Positions 47,182 through 54,961 of a DNA stretch of 64,000 nt are shown here, one piece after another. The notes beneath the pieces were generated by a model. The model was not told where the DNA came from, made no database searches, and was given only the letters and a program-made list of their open reading frames with translations. The stretch comes from Bradyrhizobium symbiodeficiens. GTDB taxonomy: Bacteria > Pseudomonadota > Alphaproteobacteria > Rhizobiales > Xanthobacteraceae. The stretch spans positions 2,668,501 to 2,732,500 of the forward strand of contig NZ_CP029427.2 of assembly GCF_002266465.3 (NCBI RefSeq), written 5' to 3'. The first letter of the stretch is position 1. The number at the start of each line of letters is the position of its first letter. The translations under genes and the position numbers were made by a program.

Positions 47182-47871
47182 CTAGGTGGCTGCGACATCC
47201 TGCGGCGTCATCGTGAGTGACAGTCTGAAGCGGCCAACCAGGATATCCTCGCGAGCGCCCGCTGCGCGAAGTGATGACGGCGAGAATTGGCCGGCGGTCA
47301 CGTCCTCGACCACATTCGCATCGTAACCCGACAGCAGGACGATCCAGTCGGCGGCGCCGTCCTTGCCGCGGATCTGCTGTTCGGTCGTGGGCGCGCTCAT
47401 GCGAGGCGTGTCGGTGAGAAGGAGATGGCCGCCTGTCAGCCCCGGCCGCTGCGCCAATGCGCCGAGCGTTTCGGTGAGACTCATCTGCAACTCCGCATCC
47501 CGTCCGGCTTCCGGCGACAACCTGACGGTCGCGAGCGAGCTCGCGACGCCGCCGCCGAAGCTCGCCGCCACCCCGCACTGGCTGCGGACCATGCCGAGAT
47601 GATGCGGCATCATCTTGGTCGACCATGGCGTCGGCGCGTTGAGCCGGTCGAGATATGCAGTCGAGGTGAGGACCTCGTACTGTTCGAGCTCGTAGAGCAC
47701 GAAGAAGCCTTCCGCGTCCGTCGTGCTTGTCCAGCGCGAACCGCGCCGGAAGCCGGCAATGCTCATCCGCTCCGGAAAGTGCTCATGCGAATGCCAGTCG
47801 CTGAACTCCTCGCGCTGGTCCGGACGGATACTCCACCACATCGCGACGGCGGCCTTGCCCAGAAGTGACAT
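47182..47871 (-). CDS. Conserved hypothetical protein, 229 aa
   Basis: The ATG at 47871 has GGGAGG upstream. The N-terminal part reads as a ferredoxin-like dimeric alpha-beta barrel: the strand AAVAMWWSIRP, the conserved WHSHEHFPERM, and GFRRGSRW. A second similar unit (around LTETLGALAQRPGLTGGHLL) follows. The paired WHxxEH pattern is like EthD/DUF-type barrel proteins, which often act in degradation pathways, but no catalytic assignment is possible. It is single-gene on the minus strand, divergent from the following hydrolase. Confidence 0.75.
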   Translation of the reverse strand: MSLLGKAAVAMWWSIRPDQREEFSDWHSHEHFPERMSIAGFRRGSRWTSTTDAEGFFVLYELEQYEVLTSTAYLDRLNAPTPWSTKMMPHHLGMVRSQCGVAASFGGGVASSLATVRLSPEAGRDAELQMSLTETLGALAQRPGLTGGHLLLTDTPRMSAPTTEQQIRGKDGAADWIVLLSGYDANVVEDVTAGQFSPSSLRAAGAREDILVGRFRLSLTMTPQDVAAT

Positions 47872-47986
47872 CGTGACCTCCCATTCCGAGCGTTAAGACC
47901 AGCCCCAGTGTCTACGCTTCATCAACAAAAGCCACAATTCCGCTGCCGTCCTTCGTTCAACTCCTGCGCGAAATGAGGGGGCTCCG

Positions 47987-48961
47987 TTGCACAGGACGCT
48001 TTGGGCTTTTGCCGCCATTCTCTGCTGTCTTGCTTCGCCTGCCAAGGCCGCTGGCATCCAGCTGCTCCAATCCGATCCGGCGCTGTCAGGCGCGATCTGG
48101 TATCCATGCGCGACCGAGCCGGCGCATGTGGCGCTCGGCAACCTTTCAGTCGACGCCGATTTCGACTTGAGGGGTGTGAAGGATTGTCCCGTCACGGGTG
48201 CAAGGCTGCCGCTCGTGATCTACTCGCACGGCCGGGGTGGGTTCTTCGGCCAGCAGCACGACACGGCCGAGGCACTGGCCGATGCCGGCTTCATCGTCGC
48301 CGCCATCAATCATCCCGGTGACACCGCCAACGACTCGTCGCGGCGCAACACCTTGTCCGTCTGGGAATCTCGCCCCGTAGATATCGTCCGCCTGCTCGAT
48401 TTCATGCTGAAGGAGTGGAAGGACAGGGCAGTGATCGATCCCGCCAAAGTTGGTTTCTTCGGCTTCTCGCTGGGCGGTGCTACCGGCTTCGTGCTGATGG
48501 GCACCAGGCCGGATTTTGCGAGGATCGCGAGCCTCTGCAAGGAGACCACCGGTGCCTGCGCCGAGCTGCACAATGGCGTGACGCCGCCAGAGCCGATCCA
48601 CGATGCGCGTATCCGCGCTGCCGTGATCATAGACCCCGCGCCTGGCCTCCTGACACGGGAGAACCTCGCTGTGGTCAAGGTGCCGTTCCAGTTCTGGCGC
48701 TCGAAATTCGGCGGCCCTGGCGTCGGAGACGGTTCAGGAACAGAACGCGTCGCCGAGGGCTTGCCCGGCAAGCCGGAGATTCATGTCGTGCCGGCAGGCC
48801 ACTTTGCGTTCCTCGCTCCGTGTTCTCCCGAACTCGCGGCCGCTGTCCCGCGCATCTGCACGGACGTGCCGGCGGGGTTCGACCGGGCAGGCTTTCACCG
48901 CGAGTTCAACGCGGCGGTCGTGACGTTCTTCCGTGAGCAGCTCTCTGGCGGAGATCACTGA
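47987..48961 (+). CDS. Secreted alpha/beta hydrolase (dienelactone-hydrolase/PAF-acetylhydrolase-like)
   Basis: A 324-aa protein with a signal peptide (LWAFAAILCCLASPAKAAG). The oxyanion region LPLVIYSHGRGGF precedes the nucleophile elbow GFSLGG (Ser about residue 161). A late His in PAGHFAFL completes a likely triad, with an acidic residue in the IIDPAPG region. It is predicted to be a periplasmic esterase or amidase of unknown substrate. The TTG start at 47987 has GAGGGG just upstream. It is isolated, facing away from the 229-aa gene. Confidence 0.82.
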   Translation: MHRTLWAFAAILCCLASPAKAAGIQLLQSDPALSGAIWYPCATEPAHVALGNLSVDADFDLRGVKDCPVTGARLPLVIYSHGRGGFFGQQHDTAEALADAGFIVAAINHPGDTANDSSRRNTLSVWESRPVDIVRLLDFMLKEWKDRAVIDPAKVGFFGFSLGGATGFVLMGTRPDFARIASLCKETTGACAELHNGVTPPEPIHDARIRAAVIIDPAPGLLTRENLAVVKVPFQFWRSKFGGPGVGDGSGTERVAEGLPGKPEIHVVPAGHFAFLAPCSPELAAAVPRICTDVPAGFDRAGFHREFNAAVVTFFREQLSGGDH

Positions 48962-49222
48962 GCGTTCGCCCAAGGATGCCCCGGGTAGTCGCCTCAGATC
49001 AGGGACCGTTCCCGCCGTTCCCTGGTGCAAATAAGCTTGGCCAAGCCTTGCAAGTGGGGATTGTGCAAGTGCGGATTGTGAGGTATACCTTAAATCCGTT
49101 CGTTCAGCCGCTGTGCCTTGTTGAATGCGCCCGCGGGCTCTTTTTCCAGAGACATCGACGAGTTGAATTGGTTCCGCGTGAGCGTCACGCGGGATATGCG
49201 CTCGCGCGCTTTGGAGAAGAAA
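48962..49222. promoter_or_regulatory. Promoter and leader region of the cold-shock gene
   Basis: About 260 bp without another gene precede the cold-shock coding start. Cold-shock mRNAs commonly carry long structured leaders that regulate translation by temperature, so an element here is plausible. An isolated GAGGTATACCTTAA at 49080 resembles half of the oxalate operator but lacks the second arm. Confidence 0.4.
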
Positions 49223-49432
49223 ATGACGACAGGTACCGTGAAGTGGTTCAACGGCCAGAAGGGCTTTGGATTCATTCAGCCCGACGACGGCGGCAACGAT
49301 GTGTTCGTTCACATCAGCGCGGTCGAGCGGGCTGGTCTTGCGGGTCTCGCTGAGGGCCAAAAGGTCAACTTCGAGGCCAAGACCGACAAGATGCGGGGCA
49401 AAGTCAGCGCTGAGAATCTCTCGCTGGCTTGA
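49223..49432 (+). CDS. cspA: Cold-shock protein (CspA family)
   Basis: A 69-aa single CSD protein beginning [18 protein letters not shown], with RNP1 (KGFGFI) and RNP2 (VFVHIS). It binds single-stranded RNA or DNA and acts as an RNA chaperone in the cytoplasm. The ATG at 49223 has GGAG eight bases upstream. Upstream in-frame extension has no CSD character. A terminator lies at 49477. Confidence 0.96.
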   Translation: MTTGTVKWFNGQKGFGFIQPDDGGNDVFVHISAVERAGLAGLAEGQKVNFEAKTDKMRGKVSAENLSLA

Positions 49433-49476
49433 GCTCTCTGGTGCCGTTTCACGGATGTACTGAAACGGTGACGCTG

Positions 49477-49507
49477 CCCGCTCGATCGTAAGGATTGAGC
49501 GGGTTTT
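49477..49507 (+). terminator. Rho-independent terminator after the cold-shock gene
   Basis: CCCGCTCGAT pairs with ATTGAGCGGG (one mismatched pair) around a short loop and is followed by TTTT. It lies 45 bp after the stop codon and before the next small gene. Confidence 0.75.
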
Positions 49508-49531
49508 GTCTGTTGTGGAGCACGGTGAAGG

Positions 49532-49774
49532 ATGAGCGCCAAGAAATCGGCCGAACCGTCACCCGAAGGTATCGCGCGTTCCAACCGTCAGCGCCTGGCG
49601 GCTGAAGAAGGAGCGCGGGCGATGGCGGATGCCGAAAAGCAGGGGGTCGAGGTTCGCAAGAACATGGCCCGGCTTCGAGAGCTGCGCCAAGCCAAGGAAG
49701 CGGCTGACGCAACCCTTCGCGCATCGTTGCCGGCACCGACCCCGACGAAGCGCAAGAAGAAACCGCCGCAATAG
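49532..49774 (+). CDS. Small charged hypothetical protein, 80 aa
   Basis: The ATG at 49532 is preceded by GGTGAAGG, but very closely. The protein has a central helix rich in Ala, Glu, Lys and Arg (RQRLAAEEGARAMADAEKQG) and a basic C-terminus (PTKRKKKPPQ). It is probably cytoplasmic and intrinsically helical. Function is unknown. The basic tail might bind nucleic acid, and the cold-shock gene neighbour is suggestive but not proof. Confidence 0.6.
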   Translation: MSAKKSAEPSPEGIARSNRQRLAAEEGARAMADAEKQGVEVRKNMARLRELRQAKEAADATLRASLPAPTPTKRKKKPPQ

Positions 49775-49838
49775 TCGACTTCGGCAGCGCCCCTGACGAC
49801 ATCTGGAGGGACCGGTCACATGCTAAGGAGTGCTGGTC

Positions 49839-50054
49839 GTGCGTAGAGCCAAGTCGGACGGTGGGGGCACAATCACCTTTTTTCTGGCGCTTGGTGCAGG
49901 CCGGCAGACGTGCCGGCTCGCGACGACATATCAAACGCAGAAACAGGCCTTCAGCTATTTTCAGAAGCACCGAACCGAGTTCGAGCGCATCGCGCGGACC
50001 CGGCTGACGTCCGGGGAGCTCGAAGACGGCATCGTCGTCCTCTCGATGCTGTAA
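49839..50054 (+). CDS. Small hypothetical protein, 71 aa
   Basis: The GTG at 49839 has AAGGAG eight bases upstream and is preferred over an in-frame GTG at 49830. The protein looks compact: beta hairpin TITFFLALGAGRQTCRLATTY, a helix QAFSYFQKHRTEFERIARTRL, and ELEDGIVVLSML. It has no signal or membrane segment. Function is unknown; it is a plausible conserved rhizobial small protein. Confidence 0.6.
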   Translation: MRRAKSDGGGTITFFLALGAGRQTCRLATTYQTQKQAFSYFQKHRTEFERIARTRLTSGELEDGIVVLSML

Positions 50055-50194
50055 CGCCTGATCAGGGAAGCGCGTAGCGGCTCCCAAAAAGATCATGCTT
50101 GGAAAACAACTGCGCTTCAGATCGACATCAGACGTCGATTTCGGCGGCCTTCAGTTGGCCGGATCCCAGATCGTCGTCAGCGACAGGACGCTTC

Positions 50195-50377
50195 CTATTC
50201 GGGAAGCCCTTTCAACCCTGCCTCGCGCGCCAATCGCTCGGCTTTCAGCCGCTCGCGATTCTCGTTCTGGGAGTGCTGGTCCTTCGCATAATCATTCATC
50301 GGCTTCTGCGTCGTGACAGGCTTGAACGCCTTGTCTGCTTCGCGCTTGGCCCGATCAGTGGATTGGTCCTTCACCAT
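50195..50377 (-). CDS. Small hydrophilic hypothetical protein, 60 aa
   Basis: The ATG at 50377 has GAGG five bases upstream. The sequence (MVKDQSTDRAKREADKAFKP onward, ending RLAREAGLKGLPE) is very hydrophilic and probably disordered or helical. An upstream in-frame start at 50404 has no ribosome binding site. Function is unknown. Such small charged proteins are often stress-induced in rhizobia; that is only an analogy. Confidence 0.6.
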   Translation of the reverse strand: MVKDQSTDRAKREADKAFKPVTTQKPMNDYAKDQHSQNENRERLKAERLAREAGLKGLPE

Positions 50378-50641
50378 TTCAACCTCGCTTCGATCAACGG
50401 GCATGGATCAATGGACATGGATCAATGGACATGGCCCGCGAGCGCCGGACACGACGCCTCCCGCTTTTAAGCCGATATGGACTGACTAGTCACCCTCAGA
50501 ACGGCAGAGTGGATCATTCTTCAATGTCGGGCGGGGCTGGCGCGAGGCTTGGTCACTCGCCGTACCCGCACACTCCAACTTTCCAAGTACGCCGGTCGAA
50601 AGAATAACGGCCTCCGGCTGCGTTGGGTTCCTTCGGCCCGT
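50378..50641. other. Intergenic stretch without a credible gene
   Basis: Short overlapping frames only. The sequence between the small-protein start and the frc terminator contains no hairpin or promoter that I could recognise with confidence. A promoter for the minus-strand 60-aa gene should lie here. Confidence 0.4.
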
Positions 50642-50670
50642 ACAAAAAGGCCGCCGAAACCGGCGGCCTT
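50642..50670 (-). terminator. Rho-independent terminator after frc
   Basis: On the minus strand a perfect 10-bp stem AAGGCCGCCG/CGGCGGCCTT with a GTTT loop is followed by TTTTTGTACG. It begins about 23 bp after the frc stop codon and marks the end of gntR-oxc-frc. Confidence 0.92.
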
Positions 50671-50692
50671 CGTCGTTCACCGTTACGCCCGC

Positions 50693-51970
50693 TTACTCGG
50701 CGGCCTGCTTCTGCGGCGGGTCGAGCGCGCCGGATTTGTGGATGTCGGCGACCTGATGGTCGCTGAAGCCGAGCACCGAGCGCAGGATCTCGTCGGTGTG
50801 CTCGCCGAGCAGGGGGGAGCGCTCGACGTCGCTCGGGGAATCCGACAGCTTGATCGGGTTGCCGACCGAGAGGTACTTGCCGCGGGTGGGGTGGTCGACC
50901 TCGACCACCGTGCCGGTCGCGCGCAGCGACTGGTCTTCGGCAAGCTCCTTCATCGACAGGATCGGACCGCAGGGGATGTCGTCCTTGTTGAGGATTTCCA
51001 TCGCCTCGAACTTGGTCTTGGTCATCGTCCACTGCTCGATGCGGGCGAAGATCTCGTTGAGGCGCGGCAGGCGGGCTGCCGGCTTGGCGTAGTTGGGATC
51101 GGTCTTCCAGGTGGGCTCGCCGATCACGTCGCAGATCTTCTCCCAGACCGGGGCCTGGGTGATGAAGTAGATGTAGGCATTGGGATCGGTCTCCCAGCCC
51201 TTGCACTTCAGGATGCGGCCGGGCTGGCCACCGCCGGAATCGTTGCCGGCGCGCGGCACGGCATCGCCGAACGGAATGCCTTCGCCGAACTGGCTGTATT
51301 CCTTGAGGGGGCCGTGGGCGAGGCGCTGCTGGTCGCGCAGCTTGACGCGAGCGAGGTTGAGCACGCCGTCCTGCATCGCGGCGGTGACGCGCTGGCCCTT
51401 GCCCGAATGCGTGCGCTGATAGAGCGCGGTGACGATGCCGAGCGCCAGATGCAGGCCGGTGCCGCTGTCGCCGATCTGCGCGCCGGTGACGAGCGGAAGA
51501 CCGTCGCGGAAGCCGGTGGTGGAGGCTGCGCCGCCGGTGCACTGCGCCACGTTCTCATAGACCTTGCAGTCTTCGTACGGTCCGGGGCCAAAACCCTTGA
51601 TCGAGGCGACGATCATCTTCGGGTTGATCGCCTGGATCGTCTCCCAGGGGAAGCCCATGCGGTCGAGCACGCCGGGGCCGAAGTTTTCCACCAGCACGTC
51701 GCACTTCTTGATGAGCTCGGTGAGGACTTCCTTGCCCTTGGGGTTCTTGGTGTCGAGCGTGATCGAACGCTTGTTGTGGTTGAGCATGGTGAAATACAGG
51801 CTGTCCACGTTCGGGATGTCCTGCAGCTGGCCGCGGGTGATGTCACCCACGCCCGGACGTTCCACCTTGATCACGTCGGCGCCGAACCAGGCGAGCAGCT
51901 GCGTGCAGGTCGGTCCTGACTGAACGTGGGTGAAGTCGAGAATGCGAACGCCCGTGAGCGCTTTGGTCAT
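50693..51970 (-). CDS. frc: Formyl-CoA:oxalate CoA-transferase Frc
   Basis: Frc is a class III CoA-transferase that moves CoA from formyl-CoA to oxalate, giving oxalyl-CoA and formate. The 425-aa sequence has the family opening [20 protein letters not shown] and the catalytic Asp168 in [11 protein letters not shown] glycine loop (DSGGGQPGR) that closes over the active site is also present. It lies 154 bp downstream of oxc on the same strand, and a REP-like repeat fills the gap. Together they form the cyclic route that converts oxalate to formate and CO2. A terminator follows. Related members (YfdW type) have the same activity. Confidence 0.94.
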   Translation of the reverse strand: MTKALTGVRILDFTHVQSGPTCTQLLAWFGADVIKVERPGVGDITRGQLQDIPNVDSLYFTMLNHNKRSITLDTKNPKGKEVLTELIKKCDVLVENFGPGVLDRMGFPWETIQAINPKMIVASIKGFGPGPYEDCKVYENVAQCTGGAASTTGFRDGLPLVTGAQIGDSGTGLHLALGIVTALYQRTHSGKGQRVTAAMQDGVLNLARVKLRDQQRLAHGPLKEYSQFGEGIPFGDAVPRAGNDSGGGQPGRILKCKGWETDPNAYIYFITQAPVWEKICDVIGEPTWKTDPNYAKPAARLPRLNEIFARIEQWTMTKTKFEAMEILNKDDIPCGPILSMKELAEDQSLRATGTVVEVDHPTRGKYLSVGNPIKLSDSPSDVERSPLLGEHTDEILRSVLGFSDHQVADIHKSGALDPPQKQAAE

Positions 51971-51998
51971 GCTGTTGCTCCTGTTACCACTCTGTTTC

Positions 51999-52110
51999 CG
52001 TCATGCCCGCGAAGGCGGGCATCCAATATTCGCTGTCGTTTCGGTTGGGCTCAGTGCTCGCCACAATGGATGGTCCGGCGATTACTGGATTCCCCGCCTG
52101 CGCGGGGAAT
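51999..52110. repeat. REP-like repeat inside the oxc-frc spacer
   Basis: Two hairpins face each other: ATGCCCGC-GAAG-GCGGGCAT (52003-52022) and ATTCCCCGC-CTGC-GCGGGGAAT (52089-52110). Flanking CGTC and TGACC sequences are mirrored, as in other Bradyrhizobium palindromic repeats. The element lies in the transcribed spacer of the oxc-frc operon, where it could stabilise the upstream oxc message or lower frc expression. Confidence 0.75.
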
Positions 52111-52124
52111 GACCCGGCGGCCGC

Positions 52125-53858
52125 TTACTTCTTCTTCTGCAGAACGCTCTGCGGATTGAGGTTGCCGATGCGGCCACTCTCCGAGCCGGCGGCCGGATCA
52201 ATCACCGCGTTGATGAGTGTCGGCTTGCCGGACTTCATGGCCTCGTTGACGGCGCGCTTGAGCTCGTCGGGCGAGGTGGCGTTGACGCCCACGCCGCCGA
52301 AGGCTTCCATCATCTTGTCGTAGCGCGCGCCCTTGACGAACACCGTCGTCGCGGGATCCGCGTTGACGCTGTTGACGTCGGTGCCGCGATAGATGCCGTC
52401 ATTGTTGAAGATGACGATGCAGATCGGCAAATTGTAGCGGCAGATGGTCTCGACCTCCATGCCGGAGAAGCCGAACGCCGAGTCGCCTTCGACCGCGAGC
52501 ACGGGGTGACCGGTCTCGAGCGCAGCGGCGATCGCCTGGCCCATGCCGATGCCCATCACGCCCCAGGTGCCGACGTCGAGACGCTTGCGCGGCCGGTACA
52601 TGTCGATCACGCCGCGGGCGAGGTCGAGCGTGTTGGCGCCCTCGTTGACGAGGATCGCCTCGGGATGCTCCTTGATGACGTTCTTCAAGACGCCGAGCGC
52701 GCCGTGATAGTCCATCGGCGACTTGTTGTTCATGAGCTTCGGCGCCATCTTGGCGACGTTCTCTTCGCGCTTGGACGAAATCGCCTTGGTCCATTCGGCG
52801 GGCGGGGCGGTCCAGCCAGACGCCATGGCCTGGTTGAACGCGGACACGACCGATCCGATGTCGCCGACCACGGGGGCGACGATCTCGACGTTGGAGTCCA
52901 TTTCGCGCGGCTCGATGTCGACCTGGATGAACTTCTTGGGCGCTTCGCCCCAGTTCTTGCCCTTGCCGTGCGAGAGCAGCCAGTTCAGCCGCGCGCCGAT
53001 CAGCAGCACGACGTCGGACTCTTTCAGCACCGTCGAGCGGGCAGCGCCTGCGCATTGCGGATGGGTGTCGGAGAGGAGGCCCTTGGCCATGCTCATCGGC
53101 AGGAAGGGGATGCCGCTCTTCTCGACGAAGGTCTTGATCTCCTCGTCGGCCTGGGCGTAGGCCGCGCCTTTGCCGAGGATGATGAGCGGGCGCTTGGCGC
53201 CCTTGAGCACGTCGAGCGCGCGCTTGATCGAAGCCGGCGAGGGGATCTGCGCAGGTGCTGCGTCGATCACCTTGACCAGCGATTTCCGGCCGGCATCGGC
53301 GTTCATCACCTGGCCGAACAGCTTGGCCGGCAGGTCGAGGTAGACGCCGCCCGGACGGCCCGAGACCGCAGCGCGGATCGCGCGGGCGAGACCGATGCCG
53401 ATGTCCTGGGCGTGCAGCACGCGATAGGCCGCCTTGCACAGCGGCTTCGCAATCGCGAGCTGGTCCATCTCTTCGTAGTCGCCCTGCTGGAGGTCGACGA
53501 TCTCCCGCTCGGACGAGCCCGAGATCAGGATCATCGGGTAACAGTTGGTGGTGGCGTGGGCGAGCGCGGTGAGCCCGTTGAGGAAGCCGGGCGCGGAGAC
53601 GGTGAGGCAGATGCCGGGCTTCTTGGTGAGATAGCCGGCGATGCCCGCCGCATAACCGGCATTCTGCTCGTGGCGGAACGAGATCATGCGAATGCCGGCC
53701 GCCTGCGCCATGCGGCCCAAATCCGTAATCGGGATGCCCGGCACATTATAAATGGTGTTGATGCCGTTCAGCTTGAGCGCGTCGATGACGAGATGAAAGC
53801 CATCCGTCAGCTCCTGCTCGGTGCCCGGTGCTTCGGACTTGGTCGCGGTGTTCAGCAT
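52125..53858 (-). CDS. oxc: Oxalyl-CoA decarboxylase Oxc
   Basis: Oxc is a thiamine-diphosphate enzyme that turns oxalyl-CoA into formyl-CoA and CO2. The 577-aa protein has the activating Glu64 in [13 protein letters not shown], the central domain, and the ThDP/Mg motif [20 protein letters not shown] with Asp459. ADP activates known Oxc enzymes; the binding region was not traced in detail. It follows gntR by 60 bp and precedes frc. The ATG is at 53858. Pairing with frc makes the assignment secure against other ThDP decarboxylases. Confidence 0.96.
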   Translation of the reverse strand: MLNTATKSEAPGTEQELTDGFHLVIDALKLNGINTIYNVPGIPITDLGRMAQAAGIRMISFRHEQNAGYAAGIAGYLTKKPGICLTVSAPGFLNGLTALAHATTNCYPMILISGSSEREIVDLQQGDYEEMDQLAIAKPLCKAAYRVLHAQDIGIGLARAIRAAVSGRPGGVYLDLPAKLFGQVMNADAGRKSLVKVIDAAPAQIPSPASIKRALDVLKGAKRPLIILGKGAAYAQADEEIKTFVEKSGIPFLPMSMAKGLLSDTHPQCAGAARSTVLKESDVVLLIGARLNWLLSHGKGKNWGEAPKKFIQVDIEPREMDSNVEIVAPVVGDIGSVVSAFNQAMASGWTAPPAEWTKAISSKREENVAKMAPKLMNNKSPMDYHGALGVLKNVIKEHPEAILVNEGANTLDLARGVIDMYRPRKRLDVGTWGVMGIGMGQAIAAALETGHPVLAVEGDSAFGFSGMEVETICRYNLPICIVIFNNDGIYRGTDVNSVNADPATTVFVKGARYDKMMEAFGGVGVNATSPDELKRAVNEAMKSGKPTLINAVIDPAAGSESGRIGNLNPQSVLQKKK

Positions 53859-53918
53859 GGGCCTTGTCTCCCTGGTCTCAATACTGGGGCGAGTTGTTCG
53901 CCCTTCTGGTGAACGTTG

Positions 53919-54647
53919 CTAGAAGAGTTCCTGACCGTGCGCTTCGACGTAAGCGGCAAGGCCGAGGGTGTGATCGCGGGCGCGCTTTTCGGCGAGCTCG
54001 GTGTCGCGCGCCTCCAGTGCTTCGATCATGCCGAGATGCTCGGGCAGGGAGGTCGCGGTGCGATCCTTGCGTCCGATGGTCAGCTGGCGATAGCCGCGCA
54101 CGTGCAGCAGGAGGTCGTTGGTGAGATCGACCAGCACCGGCGATTCCGACAGCGAGATCAGCGCCTGGTGGAAGGCGATGTTGGCGCGCGAATATTCCTC
54201 GACGTGATCCTCGGGCAGGCGGTCCTTGCTGAAGTCCTTGAAGTAGTCGCGCAGCGCCGTGATGTCCTTCTTGCGCGCGGTGGTGGTGATGAGGCGCGCG
54301 GCCATGCTCTCCAGCGCCGCCCAGGCGCGGATCATGTCGACGATCTCGCTCTTGGTCCGGCGCACCACCATGATGCCGCGGCGCGGAACCGTCTTCACGA
54401 AACCGTCCTGCTCGAGCATCGCGATGGCTTCGCGGATCGGGGTGCGGCTGACGCCCAGGCGTTCGGACAGCGCGCGCTCGTCCAGCATCACCGGCTCGGG
54501 CGTCGAGTAGATGTCCATCTTGAGGATGGCTTCCTTCAAGGCGTCATACGCCTTGTTCTTGAAGCTCGACTCCGGGGCAATACGAACGATTGCGATATCT
54601 GCCTCGGCCATGTTCGGCAACGCCTTGGTTGGTTTCCGCAGTGACAC
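53919..54647 (-). CDS. GntR-family (FCD) regulator, probable repressor of the oxalate regulon
   Basis: A 242-aa regulator. The winged helix (residues about 27-95) contains DERALSERLGVSRTPIREAIAMLEQDGFV. An all-helical FCD effector domain follows (MIRAWAALESMAARL through the C-terminus) and carries candidate metal-binding His/Asp residues. The GTG start at 54647 has GAGGAG upstream. It is the first gene of gntR-oxc-frc. The operator 57 bp upstream (54704-54720) implies autoregulation. It is the only GntR protein in the window, so it is the best candidate for binding all seven TGGYAT-N5-ATRCCA sites. The effector may be oxalate, oxalyl-CoA or formyl-CoA. Confidence 0.9.
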   Translation of the reverse strand: MSLRKPTKALPNMAEADIAIVRIAPESSFKNKAYDALKEAILKMDIYSTPEPVMLDERALSERLGVSRTPIREAIAMLEQDGFVKTVPRRGIMVVRRTKSEIVDMIRAWAALESMAARLITTTARKKDITALRDYFKDFSKDRLPEDHVEEYSRANIAFHQALISLSESPVLVDLTNDLLLHVRGYRQLTIGRKDRTATSLPEHLGMIEALEARDTELAEKRARDHTLGLAAYVEAHGQELF

Positions 54648-54703
54648 GACGAATCTCCTCCAGTGGGAGTCGTCTTTTACATGACTATTAACGGGAAAGT
54701 TTT

Positions 54704-54720
54704 TGGCATACCAAATACCA
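54704..54720. promoter_or_regulatory. Operator TGGCAT-ACCAA-ATACCA upstream of gntR-oxc-frc
   Basis: A 17-bp palindrome with one arm mismatch, 57 bp upstream of the gntR start. On the minus strand TTGACA (54729-54724) precedes it by 3 bp. The expected -10 position reads CCAAAA, which is weak. The site would block the operon promoter when bound, giving autorepression. Confidence 0.78.
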
Positions 54721-54784
54721 GAATGTCAAGCTGGCTATTTTTTGCAGTATTCTAATAAGCGTCGCGGCTTGACAAGTTGGCTTC

Positions 54785-54801
54785 TGGCATACCAAATGCC
54801 A
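54785..54801. promoter_or_regulatory. Operator TGGCAT-ACCAA-ATGCCA upstream of the ADP-forming CoA ligase
   Basis: The arms are perfect inverted copies, so this is the best match to the consensus. On the plus strand TTGACA (54769-54774) lies 10 bp before it. CCAAAT, 17 bp after the -35, falls inside the operator. It shares its first 14 bases with the gntR site 65 bp away, so the divergent promoters carry near-identical operators. Confidence 0.82.
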
Positions 54802-54961
54802 TCGCCGGCCATTTTTGATCCACGGCGGCGGAGGTGTCCAGCGCTTTGTGCCACCCGTTCCGCGACATGGAACAGAGCGCGACGAATGGCAAGCATCACG
54901 GGCAGCCGCAAACCACGCGCGCGCTTTGAAAAGAACGAACTGAGCTTAAGGGAGAAGCCAC

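Noticed and set aside
49080..49096. GAGGTATACCTTAAATCC as an additional oxalate operator in front of the cold-shock gene
   Set aside because: Only the left half resembles the consensus; the right arm AAATCC does not match ATRCCA and no -35/-10 pair surrounds it.
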